64,000 nucleotides of DNA from Triangularia verruculosa (Eukaryota > Ascomycota > Sordariomycetes > Sordariales > Podosporaceae): positions 181,363 to 245,362 of the forward strand of contig MU863922.1 in the NCBI GenBank assembly GCA_033296885.1, in the 5' to 3' direction. A model generated the notes under the pieces. It searched no databases, was not told where the DNA came from, and saw nothing but the letters and a program-made list of their open reading frames with translations. This document shows, piece by piece, positions 11,900-24,127 of this stretch. The position numbers were made by a program, and so were the translations under genes. Within the stretch, counting starts at the first letter, position 1; each line of letters begins with the position of its first letter.

Positions 11900-14800
11900 C
11901 TACATCATCCCAAGTCTGACAGGCCAACCTGGGCCGAAATCCCAAAAGATATCAAAAGGGAATATTTCCCAACGAATATCTCTGGCGGGGTCTGCCGTTT
12001 CCTTATTCTTGACATAATTGCGACAAGTTTCAGCCCAGCTTCCGACCAACGTCAATGGATAACATTTAACGGGTTGAAAGTCTTCTTTTGATAGAACCAC
12101 CATCGCCCGAAGTCGGTTCTCGTCACCCTGATCTTTCTCCCCGAAAGCGTCACATAAGTCGCCAAGCTGAAGGCAGCAAAACGCCTTAAGAATATCCGTC
12201 TCTCGCTGGTCAACCCAAACATCACAACTAAGACTTTCTGGGCAACTAAGCTCAGAAATCACGTGAATGAGTAGCTCCAGCGCTTCTGAATCCCTTTTTC
12301 CCGTGACATATGCCTGGGCGAGGAAAAACAGGTGGTACCTCCGCGTGTAAGACCCAGGTTTGCAGTCGAGCTCCATCCAGAGGTCAAAAAGGATACCTGC
12401 AGCGCTTTCAAACGCCACTGTAGCTTCCTCAAGCTTGCCGGTCGCAACTGCTGCAAGTCCCATGCCAATATAGATGTCTACATTCTTTTCCAGACCCAAA
12501 CATTTCACATACTCTGCGTTTGCTTCTGTGAGCAACGAAGGGTTTGATGAGAGTCGCATGGCAAAAGCCAACATTTGACTGAGTACTGATTCCTCCGGGT
12601 TTGTATCTCCGTCACTCTCTTGTGAATACTGTAATAAATCGCGTAACAAGGGCACAGTTTCCACCATCAGTCTGTATCGGAACATGACCACCATCATAAA
12701 ATCAGCAGCAACTCCCTTAGGATGTCTCGTTTCACCCTCTTCAGCGAGCTTAGCCGCAAGTGCTGGTAGCAACTTCTTGACAGCATGAACAGCATCGATG
12801 TGCTTGCCCTGGGACATATATATGTCAATCACCAGATAAAAAGCTTTCAGGCCCGCCTGGCAACCCTTGTCTTTGAGGAAGACAACCATATCGAACTGCG
12901 AAACCTCTTGTAAGATCTCTTCCACGTTATGATGGTCGCCCGTAATACATAGGCTCTGAATAATTCCGTAAGTTAATTGATGGTAATTCTGGCATCTTGT
13001 CGGGAACCCCACGTTTTTATGGCCCAATGAGTCTCTTGCCCGTCGCAAAGCAGCTCTCGCAGCCTCGCCGTTTCTAAGTTTGCCTTCGGAGTAGCCAAAT
13101 GCCACCATTGCTTCCAGACGGAGGTATCGTTCAAAAAATCGAGTGTCTCCCAATGTGGTTTCTTGTTGAAAAACCGAGGACAAAAGCCGCTGGCAGCCTT
13201 GATATTGGTCAAAGCGATAATAGATATAGCCCAGTTTGAGTCCTCCGCCCATTCTGAGTTGCTCAACCCATCTGCTGCTTCGTATCTTTCGATAACACCA
13301 TGTTCTCAGTTTACTTTCGCCAGCTGGTTGTGGACATAATCCTACAGAACTTGAACCGAGTCGTTGTTCGATAACTGTGGCACTTTGCTTTGCGTCCTCA
13401 AATCTGTCCATCTCAAATAAAGCCATGACAGAGAAGATACCTCCATGGTGCCATGAGTATTGACTGATGGGATTGAAGAGTTGGTGCTCGGTTATTTCCA
13501 TAGCTCTTTGACAATGGGTAAGAGCAACTTCCCTCGACTCTTCAAGCTCGCTGATATAAACGCGCACTAATGCTTCTCGGATAGACCCCGTGTCTTTAAC
13601 TTTTGTTAGAGCAGCATGGAAGAAATAAAGTGCTGAATCACGTCGATGATACAAAAGCGCCAAGTTTCCAGTCAACATAAGACCAGCGAACGTCATCTTC
13701 GCCGCCGAATTCTTCAACCATGTAAAGAATAAGTCAACAGGGTCCTTCAACTGTGCAGCCATGGTCAAACACATTCTGGCTGACGACAATACCAAGGAAA
13801 GTTGCTGAAGACCGAAGGTAGAATTGTTGACAGTATGATGGTTGAGTGCAGCCGCGAGGTCGCCAAAAGGTGGATGTATTGACTGTCTGCGGCGAGGTCT
13901 TTCTTTAGAGTCGTTGGTATTCTCTTCTCCTTTGTCATGATTTTTCGACACAGAGGGCCTCGGTTCTTCACCAAAGACTGCCCGAACCAATGTTTCGATG
14001 CTGTCCTGCAGTGAAGATGACAATGAGTCCCGACTCGGACGCTGCGGAGAAGGGTTGACATCCAGCTCTTTGGAATCAGTCAGTTTTTCCAATAGCTTCG
14101 TAACCACTCCCTTCCTCTCACGTGTTGATTTCTCAGGGCGCGGGTTGTTGAACGAAAGTGCCAGTTAATGGCGGAATGCCAGCCAAGTTCCAGGTAGCCC
14201 AAAATTCAACTGTTTCATCCCAAAATTGGGTGAAGAGTGCAGTGTCATTTTCTTGATCATTGTCGACAAGAAGAATGAAGTCAGCCCAGAAGTTATAGCC
14301 CTCTGAATTCTGAAAACGATCTAATTGGTCCGAGAATTCATCAGGGGTTAAATTCGAGTCGAGGAGATTTGATGTCATGTAAACCGCGGCGTACTCTAAC
14401 AACGGGTATCGCGCCAGCATCTTTTCCAGTTGTATCGAGTCTAGGCTGCCGTCGACCGCTGTTTCCCACTGCATGTCTCCCAGATATTTCAAGCATGCCA
14501 AACCAATTGTCCGGTGGCACTCACTCTGTGTAAGTCGAAAATACTCAATCTCGCCATCCACATCAACCCATTTGTCCTCTGACCTGAGGAGGAACTCCCG
14601 GACTGACGTATGACCCAAGTAAACACGGTCGTTTTCAATAGTCAAGAAATCGCCGCAAGATGCAATAATTCCTTCTTCGCTGATCAAGCTCTTGTCCTGA
14701 TCACAGGTCGCCAAGGTTTTTGAATAGGAGTAAGCGATGCGCAGTTCCGTCACGGTAAGAGGCTGAGACGCGCCGACAATGAGGCTTAAAAGACCTCGCG

Positions 14801-15949
14801 TACGCTTCATCCCGACAGAGACGTTGTTTGGTCGACCATGAAGCCTTGTCATAAGCAGTGAAAACAAACGACTGTGTTCCCGATCTAGTTGATCAGGAAC
14901 TCTCTTCAAAGTCAACTCGGCCTCTGTGGTGCTGAAAGACGAACGCAGCTCTTTGAATATAAGCTTGATCCAGAGGAACATCACTGTTGACCTCGCTTCC
15001 AAATCTTGTCGAATTCTTTCCCGCAGGCTCTGGTCCGTAATATTGGGACAGTTTTCCAACTCGAATAGAATGAGTTTGGTCAAATCGTTGCAGACCAAGT
15101 CTCTTGTGAGCTCAATGTGATGTGACCATTCCTGCAATGCTGAGCGAAGACTGGACTGGCGCCCGACAAGGAGACAGCGAATGTCGTTGGTCGGTTCAAG
15201 AAACTAGGTAAGATACCCTAATGGGCCATCATTGGGGTCGTTCCAGTCATCCAGGGACTCGTCAACACCGTCCACGATGCAAAAGACAGGGCCTTTGAGC
15301 AATTTACTCAGCCTCTCAATCTGGAACACTAGCTCTTTGCAACTGGTGACAGCATCGCAGGCCAAGAGATGTGGCATCTGATGAACCTGGTCTTCCACTG
15401 GCAAGCTCTTCAGTAGTTGCCAAAAAAAAGTACGCAACATTGCATCCACTCGCCGCTCTTTTTCAGCCCCGGCCCAAAAGGAGAAGAATAAAGTGGTCTT
15501 CCCCTGAATTCGAAGCCCCCCTGCCACAGAGCGTGCAAGAACAGACTTTCCACTCCCTTTGACACCGTAGATGATGAGAGTCTTCTGAATGCTCTGCAGA
15601 GTGGTAGCTGACAGGTCGGCATTGCTTCCCAAGCTGATCCATTGAGAAAATGAGGGGTGTGTCCATATCCATTCAAGTATATCGGGTAACTTGTCGGGAA
15701 TGAAATGTGTGTTTTCTTGAAGCAGCCTTCGACTTTGGCAGTATAAGATGAACTTGCGGGATCGGCTTTCACTCTGTGCGAGATTGCCTCGAGCGTCTTT
15801 TCCAGAACGGCGAGTTGCGAGGGGATTCCGTGAGCAATTGATGCTGTGCGACTTTTACTGCAGAGTTTGATGGTCTCAACTGCAACCTGTCGTACCAGTT
15901 TGATCAGTGCTGGTATTGCAGCAACAATCCCAACTACCTCCATAATCAA
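11900..15949 (-). pseudogene. NACHT-type NLR (STAND NTPase), broken by two frameshifts and one stop
   Basis: Read from 15949 downwards. The N-terminus (MEVVGIVAAIPALIKLV) looks like the small helical N-terminal domain (SesA/NLP-like) of fungal NLRs. A NACHT NTPase follows, with Walker A GVKGSGKS (about 15543-15566) and Walker B-like VFCIVDGVDES. The long helical C-terminal part (14107-11900) looks like TPR-type or other helical repeats. The frame is broken three times. There is a one-base shift near 15722-15735, a TAG at 15204-15206 with the same frame open on both sides, and a one-base shift in a C-rich run near 14136-14160. I found no splice sites that would explain any of these. In fungi such proteins act in non-self recognition and cell death. 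Here the gene appears inactive, unless these are assembly errors. The next gene upstream is more than 1.5 kb away. Confidence 0.75.
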
Positions 15950-17488
15950 AAAGTTTTAAGGCGATCTCGAGGTTGCAGTAATGGAATTGGGATGGAATAC
16001 TGAAGAGCGAAATGATTTCAAACCATGAGCGGACGACGGCTTGGAGCAGCTTAACTACAGGCGCGGTTCAGGCCGCGTTGACCATGCTTTCCGTCGCTCC
16101 TCCGTTCATATGAGCCGGGCGAAGGTAGAGTAACCATGGCTGCAGATAAACTGCCTTGAGTCTGCCTCGGCATAAAGCTAGTTGCCGATTTTGCTTCTGG
16201 CCACTCTGATGCTGTCTATAAGCTGGCATCCCGCATCTGCACTTCCATGGTGCCCAATGGTGGGACGCCCATTCCAGGCGCGTTATACGACTTCTAAAAC
16301 ACCCCGTGCAAGATGGTTTCTTTCCGCAACTCAGCCCTCGAGAAAGACCAGACACAAACGAGCCTAGAGGAGGGCGATACCTGCATGCAGATGATGAGAT
16401 ATTACTGCAGGCTCAGGCTGAGCTGCCAGAGGCCTACTTACAGAGACCGGAAAGTTGTTTGCAGACAAATAAATTCACCGAATTCGTCACATCAGCTGCG
16501 TGTCAGCTCCTGAAATGGACGTCACAGGCGGAGAGATGGCTTGCAGAAAGGACGAACAACATGGAAGATTTGGCGTAGGACATACAGAATGGTGTTGTTG
16601 GAAGGTTTTCGCAAGACAGCCTGAAAGACAAGGATCCCAGGGCGAGATCGGCTCCACTGATTGCGGGAACCGTTGATGAGACTCATGAGAGGACGGTCCC
16701 TGAAACGCACAGATGGCACCAACCAATTCCACTTTTGATCCTTGATAACGAAACCCGTAAACAATTAGCATACATAATTCGCCTTTTTTGTTAGCCCTCG
16801 CGCTTTCAACATGATAAGATGCGAGATTTCCCCAGATTGTCTGTGGGCGCTGGCGGAGAAGCCAAGCCACGTGCCGTGCGACGCAGAAAGGGTAGCATCC
16901 TGTTGGCGCTTGCCTACCAACAGTCAGTGAGTGGTGTGCTGACAAAAGTTCCAGGCATCTGAAAAAGGGGGCAGAGATACGAACAAGAAATATTTTTACG
17001 ATTCGAAGCTTTGACTGACGACAATGACTGAAGTGGTGAACAGGTTACCAAGGCCTCAGTCGCAGGATTACGAGGTTCGGTGTCGTATACCCGGCTTGTC
17101 ATTCTTGTCAGGCTTTTCATGGAAATGACTTCGATGTCTAATTTTATCATGGCCAAAAAGACCCTTGAAGATGTGCCCACATCCCATGGCGGCTCCACCA
17201 TGATCTCCACTCAACAAACGTCTAACCAGCATCACCCTTGGCCTTATGGTCCCAATTCGCACCCTTGACAGGTGGGGGGGTTCCCTGCCAGGCACGAAGG
17301 GACAGGACCTGTCAATTGTACAAAAGGAAGACATGAAACACACTCAGCAACCACTCTCCTTCTTGTTCTTTCTCTTCTCGCCAAGTCTTCATCCAGCTTG
17401 AACATCAACATTGCTCCTTTTGCAGCAGTCCATTCTTTAATTCCAGCAACAATAAACCGCCGCGCTCACGGCGACTACAATAAACAAT
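15950..17488. other. Intergenic between NLR and Kre9/Knh1-like gene
   Basis: About 1.5 kb, divergent promoter region. Open frames such as those near 16306-16578 (+) and 16487-16945 (-) overlap one another and have no recognisable motif. I see no supported gene. A CT-rich stretch at 17345-17400 precedes the gene at 17489. Confidence 0.5.
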
Positions 17489-18197
17489 ATGCGCGTCCTC
17501 TCCCTCTTTTCGCTTGCCGCTGCGGCCCTTCCCCTGGTTTCGGCCATTCAGTTCACTGAGCCCGCCAGCAACTCGACCTTGAGCAAGGGCAGCTCTTACA
17601 CTGTCAAGTGGGACCACGTCGACACTGATCCCTCCACCTTCAGCATTTACCTCGTCAACTTTGTCAACTGGCCTCCTTTCTACACCCAGCTTGCCGGTGG
17701 CGTTTCCACCGACGCCGGCCAGTATGAAGTGACCATTCCCTGCCTTGTCGATGCCTCCTGGGGCTACCAATTGTATGTGATGTTGATGCGCCTGCTCTCG
17801 ATCCAATACTAAACGCCTTCGCAGCAACGCCATCAACGGCACCAACGTTTATGTCATCCACGCCCAGACCCCCAAGTTCTACGTCCGCGAGGGCTCCTGC
17901 GACCAGCCCGAGGAGGAGGTTCCCATTCCCGTGATCACCGACTCCCTGCAGCAGACCACCTGTGAGGCCTACACTGTGACCGCCAGCGCTGAGCCTACCT
18001 GCGATGGGTCCGTTTCTACCGTCACTGCCACTGTTACCGCTACTGTCACTGTCGAGACTCCTGCTGGTGCCACCCCGGCTGCCACCGCCCCTGCCACTCT
18101 TCAGTTCGCCCCTGGTATCCAGTCCGCTGTCAAGGTTTACTCGACCGTGTATGTTGACCTGTCTGAGGTCATTGACTCTGGCGAGTGCGCGTGCTAA
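17489..18197 (+). CDS. Secreted Kre9/Knh1-like Ser/Thr-rich cell-wall protein
   Basis: Exons 17489-17772 and 17825-18197 give 218 residues. The intron has donor GTATGT and acceptor GCAG, and joins GYQ to FNAINGTNVY. A signal peptide (about 1-19) ends LPLVSA|IQFTEP. A beta-sandwich-like domain follows with the family pattern ITEPA..STLSKGSSYTVKW (here FTEPASNSTLSKGSS), as in the Ser-Thr-rich GPI-anchored Kre9/Knh1 family (PF10342). The later part is Thr/Val/Ala-rich, including alternating TVTATVT. Unlike many relatives there is no hydrophobic GPI tail; the protein ends in cysteines (SGECAC). It is probably a cell-wall or secreted protein. The function of this family in filamentous fungi is poorly defined. 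Confidence 0.8.
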
Positions 18198-19209
18198 TTA
18201 CACCCATGAGAAGATAAAAAAACTTTTTTTTGATGGAAGGGGGGCATGTTGTTGTTCAGCGCAAGATACCCGTCATTGTTTAGGTAATGATAATACTGTG
18301 CCATCGAATGCCAGTTTCATCAAGTCAAGTTCCTGTTCGAAGTGTCCTCACAAGAGATGTTTTGGTCCCCTGAATCACTATAGCAACCGCTCGTGTTCAT
18401 GCCCGATTGATTGTTGGAATGGTCTGTGTCTGAGAGAATGGTGCAGTCCGTATAGCGTAAAGTTAAGATACCTGTATGAAGCTCAAGGCCAAGGAGGCAC
18501 AACCAACTCAATTACAACAGAGCCATTCGCACATGGTCCTCACCTATGGAACGGTTGTATTTTTACTTTTGTAGAACGACAGCGTTGGTTGAGCTATACT
18601 GAGACATTGTTTTATCGCGCCACATCAAGATTTCAGCCCACCCACAGACTTCATTGCCCCGGCTTAAACTGTTACACAGTATCAATAAGCTCAACAGCCA
18701 AAATGATACTTGCAGACCAATATTGCAACGACGGCGCAATGACACAGACCCGACTGGCTGGAACTAGGCGAGACAGATCAGCACACCCAGCAAACCGGAC
18801 GCGCCACTAACAACATCGTCGGACGTCCGGCAGTTGAGGTGAGTCTGAACTTTGGCAACATAAGGTAGGTAATAAGCAACAATCGTGAGCCCGTTTAAAG
18901 ATGCATAACCTCCATTTTGGTCCCCAGAATCCATATCTTCAACTCAGCCCCAGAGACGTTGGTGTTTGTTTTCAAAAGTACTAGTACCTGCACATTTTCT
19001 TTTTCTTGTCCATTTTCATCTGATCTTCTTCCTGACTTAAAACTCTCAAAGGCACCCGGCCGGCAGCTGCTGCCAGTACCATGCCCTTTTACGCCTTCAT
19101 GCCCTTCTCCTCCTCTTCTATCTTCCCCGCCAGCGCCAACTTGTCCATTCATTCGTTTTCAAAACCGTCGAGACCAAGCTCGACAAGAACACATTCCTCA
19201 CCCGGCACG
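18198..19209. other. Intergenic and leader of second MFS gene
   Basis: No gene is supported. The frame 18004-18810 (+) overlaps the previous gene and has no protein-like features. From 19081 an ATG is in frame with the transporter and would add 43 Ser/Pro-rich residues. I treat this as 5' leader because the ATG at 19210 starts a more typical N-terminus. Confidence 0.45.
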
Positions 19210-20947
19210 ATGACGCCATCTACGACTAGTCGCCGTAAACATAAGCTCCAGACTCTTCACTCGCTCTACCAAAACGAAGGGACTGTCGCCATCCACTCCT
19301 CTGATTCAGATTCCGAGTCGTTGATCCTCGTTCCCTCCCCCAACCCGAATGACCCTAATGATCCCCTCTCCTGGCCCCGCCGGAAGAAGTATACTGCCTT
19401 TCTCTCCATTTGTGCCTTTACCTTTCTGACCAACTTCGGTATTGGCGGGTTGACCTCAGCCTTCTATCTCATTTCCCTTGAATTTGGCAAGACACTCCCC
19501 GAGACGTCAGAGCTGCTCCTATGGCCCATCTTAGTGTTGGGCGTTTTCAACTTCTTTTGGGTTCCGTTGGCGAATTACTTTGGTAAACGCCCCGTCTTTG
19601 TGCTTTCATGTGGACTCCTCTTTGCGAGTTATATCTGGGGCGCGTTGGCAACCTCGTTTGAGAGTTTGCTGTGGAGTAATGTTGTTGGTGCGTTCGCGGG
19701 GAGTTCAACAGAGGCGTTGGGAGCGGCGATGGTGAACGACTTGTTTTTCGTCCACGAGAGGGGGGGGAAGATGGGGATTTATATGAATTTTATCAGTGGC
19801 GGGAATACGATTGGGCCGCTCGTTTGTGGGTTTGTTGTTACGGTGAGTTCTCCTCGTCTCTCCATTTCAGTGCCCACGCGGGAGAATCTATGCAGCGTTG
19901 GGAGCTGACTAGGTGGTTTTGTGGTCTATAGGGACTAAGCTGGAGATGGCACAAGTGGATTTCCGCCATCTTAACTGGTATCAATCTTGTGACGGTCGTG
20001 ATGATGGTGCCAGAGACGAGATATGACCGAAACGATACGATCCTACAAGTCCAACAACTGTCGGGGAGCGAAGATAACGGCCAGGAGAAGGCTAAGGCTG
20101 GGGATGACGCTGAACAAGCTCAGCAGCATCGAGGCGTGGCCATGGTGCCGAAAAGAAGCTGGATCCAGGAGTTTAGTCTGTGGTCTGGCATACCAAAGGA
20201 CGACACTAGCCTCTGGAAGATGTTCTTGAGACCGCTGCCAATGTTTGCGTATCCTTGCGTTATCTACTCCTTTCTTGGATACGCAGTATCGTTGGTTTTG
20301 ACGGTGGCTGTCAATATCCTCAACTCATTCGTCCTGCAGGCGCCGCCCTACAACTGGTCACCGACCGTGAACGGATTGATCAACATTCCCGGGTTTATTG
20401 GTAATCTCTGCGGGAGTTTTGCCGGTGGGTGGCTCGTCGACAGGTTTTGCGACTGGAGAAGCAGGAAGAACAAGGGTGTGTTCGAGCCCGAAAATAGGTT
20501 GTATCTCTTGATACTTCCTCTCTTAATCACAGGAGCCGGATGTGTCGTTTTCGGCTATGGAGTCGAAAGAACCCTCCACTGGACCTCGCTGTTTTTCGGC
20601 TACGGTATGGTGTCGTTTGCGCTGACAGCTGTCCCCACGATCACAATGGCCTATGTTTCAGACTGTCTGCTGCCGGTTAACTCGGATGCCTTGATGCTTG
20701 TCAATGGTACGTGACCTTAAGGATGCTCTCAAGGTCGGTGGCTAACCGTCGTACAGGAACGAAGAATGTTGTTGCGTTTGGATTTCTCTACGGAATCGTG
20801 CCATGGGTTGAAGAGGTCGGATATGTCGAATGCTTTGGTACCCAGGCAGGGATCTATGTCGCCATAATTGCCATTGGGATGGCAGTCTTGATTCCTTTTG
20901 GAGCAAGAATCAGACATGCCCAAGCTAGGTGGAGGATCATCCTGTAA
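19210..20947 (+). CDS. MFS transporter, DHA1/Hol1-like (12 segments)
   Basis: Exons 19210-19842, 19932-20706 and 20757-20947 give 532 residues (575 if the upstream ATG at 19081 is used). Introns begin GTGAGT and GTACGT, and both joins keep the frame (VVT|GLSWRWHKWI; MLVNG|TKNVVAFGF). The N-terminal stretch NDPNDPLSWPRRKKY is the signature seen just before the first membrane segment of fungal DHA1 transporters of the Hol1/polyamine and drug type. Twelve hydrophobic segments are interrupted by a charged central loop (about 235-290). ANYFGKRPVF fits MFS motif A. Probable plasma-membrane proton-coupled carrier; the substrate is not evident from the neighbours. Confidence 0.88.
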
Positions 20948-21562
20948 CGAATGCAAAATGACGGAAGGGATGTCTAGATCTTGATGGAATCGATGTAGTT
21001 GCCATTGTTAGAAAGTATCTATTAGTAGTTCAGTAATGGTAATATTATAATCATGAATTGGGGGCCAGTATGTGAGCTACTCGACCGCAGGGTTGGTGAT
21101 GTTTTGGTGGTGTTGAGTGGATCAAGAGCGATCCCTGCAAGGCTATGTGGAGTAATTAGCACAGATAAGATGTTCGGACCCACCTTTCCGGTGGATGGAG
21201 TCACTGATAAGCACAGACAGCCATTTATGATGGGCCAAATCTTGGCAAGGCTGCATGGCGGGGCAACTTTTTGTGATTTCTCGTCGCCGACCACTTTCGC
21301 AACAGAGCTTCTGACTGTCTACCTGATTTCTGAACCATTCTTCCGACGCAGGACTTGACTAATTTCACGAATCTTCCCGACTTCCACCATTCCTTCCCAA
21401 TACACTTGTTCTCGCGGAATCCCAGAAATTAAAAATTTCTAGCTACAAACATCCTCAGAACCGTCGCTTCGAACACAACCCTCAAAAGGCGTCTTTTCCC
21501 GTTCCACGCGACCAACACCAAAGCCCAATTGTTCACACCATTCGCGATTTCCGCCCGCCACA
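20948..21562. other. Intergenic and promoter of RNA polymerase III subunit gene
   Basis: No gene is supported. A pyrimidine-rich leader runs from 21360 to the ATG at 21563 (context CCACAATGG), as often seen for housekeeping genes. Confidence 0.5.
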
Positions 21563-22832
21563 ATGGCGGCTATCAAATCAGAGGGCGAGCTGGCCAAGCT
21601 CACGATTATCAAAGATGAGCTCTACGAGACTATGAAAGAGCATGGGAGCGAGGAGCGCGAGTTCAGCCAGGCCGACATCAAGGCCTTGAACGTCATCCCC
21701 AACAATGATACTGCCACACTTCTCAAAGTGATCCAGGCGCTCACCGATGAAAAACTTCTTGTCGGTTTTGCATTGCCCGGCGGGGAGATTCGCTGGAGAT
21801 GGCGAGGCAGAGAGGATGCCAGGAAGTACGCTTGATTGTCCCAATATCTCCCCAAAACCAATTTATTGTGCTAACCCCTGCCCTTTCTCCAGGTACACCT
21901 CCCTCCCAGACGAAGCTACTATGCTTGTGTACGGTATCATAGACTCGGCAGGACAGGACGGAGTGTGGGTACGACACATCAAGGCTAGAGCCAACATTCA
22001 AGATGCCACCTTCAAAGCCTGCATCAAGGTCCTTGAGACCAAAGGCTACATCACGTCCATGACCAATGTCGAGATGCCCAATCGAAAAATGTACATCCGA
22101 GCCGACCTCAAACCATCCGAGCGCGCAACTGGCGGTCCCTGGTTCACAGACGGCGAGCTAGACGAGGCCTTCATCAAGGCCATCGAAGGCATTATCTTCG
22201 AGTATATCAAAACCCGTAGCGCGTACATGTCCAGAGGCACATCTGTCCCCCAAAAACTTCCCAGGAAAGGTGTGGTTACCGGCGAGGTGGCCCGTGGTGT
22301 GAAGCGAACAGCGACGGACATTTCCCACGACGACGCGACTCCCGTCCCTCCAACAACCAAAGGCGTCCCTCCCCCGAGGAAGAAGGAAATGTTTTTACCT
22401 ATGCCTGCTGGCTACAAGAAGTACCCCACCGTCAACGAGATCACCGAGTTTATTCACATGCAGAAGGTAAGTAGTGCGATGCTCGGTGTGGCGGATATCC
22501 AGGCTCTGGTCGACGTACTGGTGTTTGACGGTCTTATCGAGCCGATCGCAGTCAATAGTCGTAAGGGATACAGGGTTGTGCGGCCGACGAAGCAAGACAC
22601 GTTGTCGTACGCCAAACGGAAGCAGGAGCAGGAGGCGCACCCCGAACTTGGAGAGCCGGAGTTGGGTCCTCCACCCGTGAGCAGCGCGGTGACGGAAGCG
22701 CCATGTGGGAAATGCCCGGTATTTGAGCTGTGCCAAGAGGGTGGACCGGTTGCGCCGAGCACATGCGTCTACTTTCAGGAGTGGTTAGGCTTGGAAGAGC
22801 CCGCGGTTCTCAGCGGGACAGTTCCACCATGA
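21563..22832 (+). CDS. rpc34: RNA polymerase III subunit C34/RPC6
   Basis: Exons 21563-21825 and 21893-22832 give 400 residues. The 67-base intron has donor GTACGC, branch TGCTAAC and acceptor CCAG. The protein contains tandem winged-helix domains, then a conserved C-terminal cysteine region (CGKCPVFELCQ...TCVYFQEWL) that binds an iron-sulfur cluster in the eukaryotic subunit. Diagnostic stretches are IDSAGQDGVWVRHIKAR and NRKMYIRADLKPSE. With C82 and C31 it forms the Pol III subcomplex that contacts TFIIIB at tRNA and 5S promoters in the nucleus. An insertion rich in Pro/Lys lies near 225-265 between domains. It converges with the cyclophilin gene, with a 369-base gap. Confidence 0.95.
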
Positions 22833-23201
22833 AGCCCGGTGTAGATGGGCAATCTAACAGAATCCTCGCAAATACCTTTTGAAGCATGCAGTTTGTGTAC
22901 TTCATATGATAGATGGATCAGGACTGTAAATATTATTGGCTGACCTTCAATTTAATCGTACTGGAGGTGAGTGTTGAGTGCAGAGCTCTTCGAACCGTTC
23001 CCAGGTGCAAGTTTACAGACACAGGTTGCACACAAGACTTTGACTGGCATGTTAAACACCATAGACCAAGTTTGCACTTGAACAATGTGAAGAAGGCAAC
23101 GAATAGGTGCTTTTATCTTCTATGACCTCATCAGATAGTTCTGATCAAAAAGATCACCCAATCATTCCGCATCCTTCGTCGATCCACAATTAAACAATAA
23201 T
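22833..23201. other. Short gap between convergent 3' ends
   Basis: It holds the 3' UTRs of the Pol III subunit gene and the cyclophilin gene. No gene or strong structure was seen. Confidence 0.5.
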
Positions 23202-23533
23202 TTAGAGCTCACCAGACTCCTGGATGGTGGGCTTCTTGAGGCCGGGCTTGATGGCACCGGAGCCGGAGCCAGTGGCCTCGAGGAGCTTGACAACGCGCAT
23301 GGACTCATCATCAGCGACCTCGCCGAAGACGACGTGGCGGCCATCGAGCCAAGAGGTCTTCACGGTGGTGACGAAGAACTGGGAGCCGTTGCTGTGGAGC
23401 ATGATAGGTCAGCTTGTGTGTCAATTGGGTGAGGAGAAACATCAAACACTTACGTGTTGGGGCCGGCGTTGGCCATGGAGAGGAGACCAGGGCGGGTGTG
23501 CTTGATCTTGAAGTTCTCATCGGCGAACTTCTC

Positions 23534-23564
<31 letters not shown>

Positions 23565-24127
23565 CCACGGGTAAAGTCACCACCCTGGAGCATGAACTCG
23601 GGGATGATGCGGTGGAAGGAAGAGCCCTTGTAGCCGAAGCCGTGCTTGCCAGTGCAGAGCTCACGGAAGTTGCGGGTGGTGATGGGGACATCGTCGTCGT
23701 AGAGGTTGAACTTGATGAGGCCCTCCTGCTCTATGCGATTGTTAGTACCGTGGTGTTGACCGAGACTCAATGGGTTGGATGGATAACTGTTAACATACCA
23801 ACATTCTCGTTGTTGGGTCTGCCCTGGGCGTCGAAGCCGGTGGGACCAGACCAGGAGACCTTGAAGAAGCTATTGCCAGATACGTCGTTAGCACAGCTTT
23901 ACAAGCTGATGGCGGGGTCCCGCTATCTCTTGACAATGGCAAAGGACGACTTACACTTGAGGGGCCATGTTGTTGGATGTGACTGAGAAAGCTCTAACGG
24001 AGTTTCTAAGGTTGAATTGGATAGACGACGAGATGGTCGAAGAGAATGGAGCAGTGGGAAGTTGATGAAAGAGGGAGGAAGATCGAGGAAGAGCAGAGCA
24101 ACCGCGGGGTAGGAGGGGTCGAAACAT
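23202..24127 (-). CDS. csr-1: Cyclophilin (peptidyl-prolyl isomerase), mitochondrial plus cytosolic forms
   Basis: Four exons on the minus strand: 24127-23955, 23869-23799, 23730-23454 and 23391-23202 (236 residues). All donors are GTAAGT or GTATGT. The ATG at 24127 opens a 53-residue stretch rich in Arg, Ser, Leu and Phe with no acidic residue. It ends RAFSVTSNNM and looks like a mitochondrial presequence. The Met at 23968 starts a 183-residue cytosolic form. The isomerase domain is intact: FHRIIPEFMLQGGDFTRGNG (catalytic Arg and Gln), NGSQFFVTT, and WLDGRHVVFG with the Trp that binds cyclosporin A. Neurospora csr-1 makes both forms from one gene in the same way, which supports this model. 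The first exon has no terminator of its own, so an ORF scan shows only fragments. Confidence 0.93.

Noticed and set aside
16487..16945. 152-codon minus-strand frame
   Set aside because: Composition is not protein-like, no splice partners or motif were seen, and it overlaps plus-strand frames of similar length.
18004..18810. 268-codon plus-strand frame
   Set aside because: It begins inside the Kre9/Knh1-like gene in another frame and runs through its 3' UTR with no recognisable content.
19081..19209. Upstream ATG adding 43 residues to the second MFS transporter
   Set aside because: The stretch is Ser/Pro/Phe-rich and unlike the N-termini of this family; noted as an alternative start only.
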